From Eutreptiella sp. 'Long Island Sound 2002' (lineage: Eukaryota > Euglenozoa > Euglenophyceae > Eutreptiales > Eutreptiaceae): 64,000 bases of DNA. The notes beneath the pieces were generated by a model, which was not told where the DNA came from, ran no database searches, and worked only from the letters and a program-made list of their open reading frames with translations. The position numbers were made by a program, and so were the translations under genes. Below, in pieces: positions 61,766 to 64,000 of the stretch; positions within the stretch are counted from its first letter, which is position 1, and each line of letters starts with the position of its first letter. The DNA is taken from assembly GCA_964036045.1 (NCBI GenBank), contig OZ038382.1:103760007-103824006 (forward strand), in the 5' to 3' direction.

Positions 61766-62527
61766 ATGAGGGGATGCATAGTGCAACAAAAAAAGATTGG
61801 TGGGGGAGCGTGCCGCGGCAGAGCAAGAGATAGTGGAAGTTTTTTGGCTCGTTGTCTGATTGAGCCGTGCCCTGCCTCTGAGTGGGCGTCGAACGGTTTC
61901 ATTGTGCCCAAGAAAGAAAAAGGTAAGTGGCGCCTCGTGGTGGACTACCGCCAACTTAATGAGGCTAATTTGCCCGACGCGCACCCCCTCCCCCTCATTG
62001 AAAATATGTTGGAAAATCAATCCAAACACAAGATTTTCACCATTCTGGACTTGAGTAAAGGGTTTCATCAAATTCCCCTTTACCCTGAGTCCCGGGCTAA
62101 AACCGCCATGAATTTCGCGGGTAAGCGATACCAATGGCGTGTTATGCCAATGGGTATCAAGAATGGGCCCGCTATTCTTCAACGGGTCATTGACCACGTT
62201 TTACAGGGTTTGGATTGTGCTGACGTATATATCGATGATATTATTATTGGTTCTTCCGGTGATACGGAGGAGGAGCTATTGGCGAACCACGACCGCGACG
62301 TGCGTGCCGTGTTGGATAGGCTACCCAGGGAGGAGTTGGTTGCTTCGGTTAGTAAAACCGATTTGTTTGTACACTCGTTTTGTGGACATGTGTTGGAAAA
62401 TGGCACACGCCGGCCGGCGCCAGGGAAAATGTTGGCCCTTGAGTGTTGGGAAAAACCGTATAACGTTCGGGAGCTCCGAGGGTTCTTGGGGCTCGCCAAC
62501 TATTATTTGGGTTATGTCCAAAACTAG
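61766..62527 (+). pseudogene. Ty3/gypsy reverse transcriptase domain
   Basis: A clear RT runs from about codon 25. ASNGFIVPKKEKGKWRLVVD, YRQLNEANLPDAHPLPLIEN, FTILDLSKGFHQIPLYPES and RVMPMGIKNGPAILQRVID are RT blocks 1-4. The catalytic YIDD is at 62228-62239, followed by a 'C-GHVLE' thumb region and RELRGFLGLANYYLGYV. It synthesises cDNA from the element RNA. The core motifs are intact. A TAG at 62525-62527 ends it before RNase H. Confidence 0.85.
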
Positions 62528-62545
62528 GCCTCCATAGCTACTCCT

Positions 62546-63150
62546 GTGATTGAAGTGTTGAAAAATTTGCCTCAGCATAAAATTGGGAAGAAAATAGGCC
62601 TAACGTGGAATGCTTCGGCGAATGAGGCCTTTTTGAAGCTCAAACGTGCTATCAGGGATATTGTTCCCCTCCAATTAGCCGATTGGGATAAGGACGTTGT
62701 CCTCATCCCGGACACTAGTAATTGGGCGGTGGGGGGGCCCTACAACAGGAAGGTCCCGATGGTGCTCTTCGCCCCCTTGCCTTTTTCTCCCGTAAATTGT
62801 GGGGCAGCCAATTGAATCGGAGCCCGCGGGAAAAAGAGTGCTACGCCATAGTGGCGGCACGTCTCAAGTGGCATGGTTGGGCGTGGAACAAGTGAGTGGA
62901 GGTCCGTACGGACCACCGTAGCCTTGAAGACTGGGCTGCGGAGGACCTTAAAAACGTGGGGCGTCCCTCTCCACGCCAAGCACGTTGGCATGAGTTATTC
63001 TCTAAATTTGACTTCCATGTGGTGTACATTCCGGGGCCCGTAAACCCCGTGGGTGATTTCATGTCCCGTAGGGCTTACCCTGCTAATGAAGAGGTTGGGG
63101 GGAGGGCAACCTCCAAGCTTCCCTTGGCATGCACGACCCCAATCCCATGA
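62546..63150 (+). pseudogene. Ty3/gypsy RNase H domain, frame-broken
   Basis: LTWNASANEAFLKLKRAI and VVLIPDTSNWAVGGP form the RT connection and the first RNase H Asp region (usually D-A-S). After frame changes near 62745 and 62895, VRTDHRSLEDWAAEDLKN and FDFHVVYIPGPVNPVGDFMS supply the later RNase H Asp residues (TDH and the NPVGDF loop). No integrase follows. Confidence 0.75.
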
Positions 63151-63578
63151 AATCCAAAACTTCCTCTTGAAATTCTTACTGATCTTCCATCAGTCTGGGT
63201 TTCTCCAAAGAATTCTTTGATCCTTGCCTCGGCCATGACACAATCTGGCGTCCTAGGCAAGAGATGAAGGTATATGTAGACAATATAAACATGTGGACAG
63301 GATATATGTTTATGTAACACTTCTATACTATAAAATAGCTTAGAAGAGAGGACGAAATGAAGGCGGCAGCGTCGCCGCCATCAGAAAAACTGACGGCCAC
63401 GAGTCGTCGCCATCAGGATCTCCACTGAGATCCTGCCCAAACTGGGCCAAACAGTGCTTTTTGGGCGAAAAACAGTGAAATATAGTGATTTTTGAGCCAA
63501 AAACACTCATTTGGCGTGTCTCCCCCCAACGCGTCGCGTAGCCGACACGACGCGTTTCTGTCCCAATTCAAACTATAT
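63151..63578. other. Spacer with 9-bp hairpin
   Basis: No gene is visible. AACGCGTCG at 63528-63536 is the reverse complement of CGACGCGTT at 63548-63556, a perfect GC-rich hairpin just left of the dispersed repeat. Confidence 0.6.
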
Positions 63579-63990
63579 ATGAAGAGGGCCACTGTTGGGC
63601 CACACCATGGGCACCTGGCTGATTCCTGGGATCGCCTCAGGATTTTTTAAAAAAATCGTGAACGTGACTGATTTCGCAAAAATTGACCTTCGCGGAACGC
63701 CGCGAAAAAGGTCACGTTATATTCCTATGTTTCTAAAAACGATAAATCAATAATAAAATTGATTAAAATCTCCAGAAATCGAGAAATAAAACTTCGATAT
63801 GGGGCTGCGTTGCCCAGGCGACGAAGGTCATCGCCAGCCCAAAAATGACGAAAAATGACGATTTCTGGGGTATTTTACAGAAATTCCACAGAAATCGGGA
63901 TGCCATAATCAGCCCAGGAAAATTTCTGATGAGAAGAGCGCCACAGGCTGGGCAGCGGGTATGGGTGAGGCACCCCATACCGCTTCACCC
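63579..63990. repeat. Dispersed repeat, right copy
   Basis: This is the full-looking counterpart of 1-435, in the same orientation, beginning ATGAAGAGGGCCACTG. It differs by scattered substitutions and a deletion of roughly 15-20 bases near 63908. It ends with the same GGTATGGG/CCCATACC hairpin. Confidence 0.85.
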
Positions 63991-64000
63991 CCCTCCTTAG

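Larger units (their letters stand above)
56166..63150 (+). mobile_element. Degenerate Ty3/gypsy-type LTR retrotransposon, 3' truncated
   Basis: The order gag, protease, reverse transcriptase, RNase H on the plus strand is that of a Ty3/gypsy element. All parts are readable but interrupted by stops and frame changes. Sequence similarity stops shortly after the RNase H C terminus (about 63120), and no integrase HHCC or DDE motif follows. No LTR pair was recognised within the window. The dispersed repeat at 63579 is not linked to it by a matching left copy near 56 kb. Confidence 0.7.

Noticed and set aside
1-63990. The end repeats as the two LTRs of one retrotransposon
   Set aside because: They are about 63 kb apart with unrelated host and transposon sequence between them, and the gypsy element is not positioned symmetrically. 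A dispersed repeat is simpler.

Overview
The window looks like nuclear DNA of an alveolate alga, most like a chromerid such as Chromera velia. This is an inference from three things. It has an alveolin (inner-membrane/pellicle cytoskeleton) gene built from EKIVEVP-type repeats. Its introns are ordinary GT-AG introns, unlike the unusual donors common in dinoflagellates. It also carries a mixed load of decayed eukaryotic transposons. I see no operons, rRNA or convincing tRNA.

The main host gene is on the minus strand and can be followed through eight exons from 46607 down to 4925. The exons are 46607-46549, 46464-45750, 45122-45009, 44616-44551, 15484-13253, 12423-12307, 10878-10831 and 5710-4925. 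Each junction has GT/AG ends and the phases agree (one phase-2 intron, then six phase-0 introns). The repeat register continues across each junction, giving a modelled protein of 1378 aa. Intron 4 is about 29 kb.

That giant intron (15485-44550) contains, left to right: small tandem duplications; a plus-strand AlkB-like 2OG-Fe(II) oxygenase fragment (18268-19171); a minus-strand PiggyBac-like transposase with one in-frame stop (20374-21654, remnants to about 22050); a 1.4 kb segment bounded by inverted repeats (22319-23722); a 148-bp, nucleosome-length satellite (about 26307-29115, and again at 41869-42780); a 10-bp satellite (30941-32394); a 52-bp double-palindrome satellite (32395-35688); a multi-exon DDE-like transposon gene (40483 to about 37031) whose introns carry CTAGAAC/GTTCTAG palindromes; and a tyrosine-recombinase-like fragment (40693-41247). 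Intron 7 holds a separate basic, Ser-rich 199-aa reading frame (8665-9264).

Upstream of the alveolin gene, 46.6-64 kb is transposon territory. It has a pogo-like transposase remnant (48896-49628). A second pogo-like transposase (50078-54843) was split by a LINE-like insertion (50430-52181, 17-bp target duplication) and by a MULE-like non-autonomous element (52505-53713, 9-bp target duplication). Removing either insertion restores the reading frame. A decayed Ty3/gypsy-type element (about 56166-63150) has gag, protease, reverse transcriptase and RNase H but no visible integrase. A ~420-bp dispersed repeat is present at both ends of the window (1-435 and 63579-63990).

Long open frames in the satellites, in the CA microsatellites and antisense to the alveolin repeats are products of repeat structure, not genes. 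Poly-G/C tracts of 9-22 bases are frequent and coincide with several apparent frameshifts.
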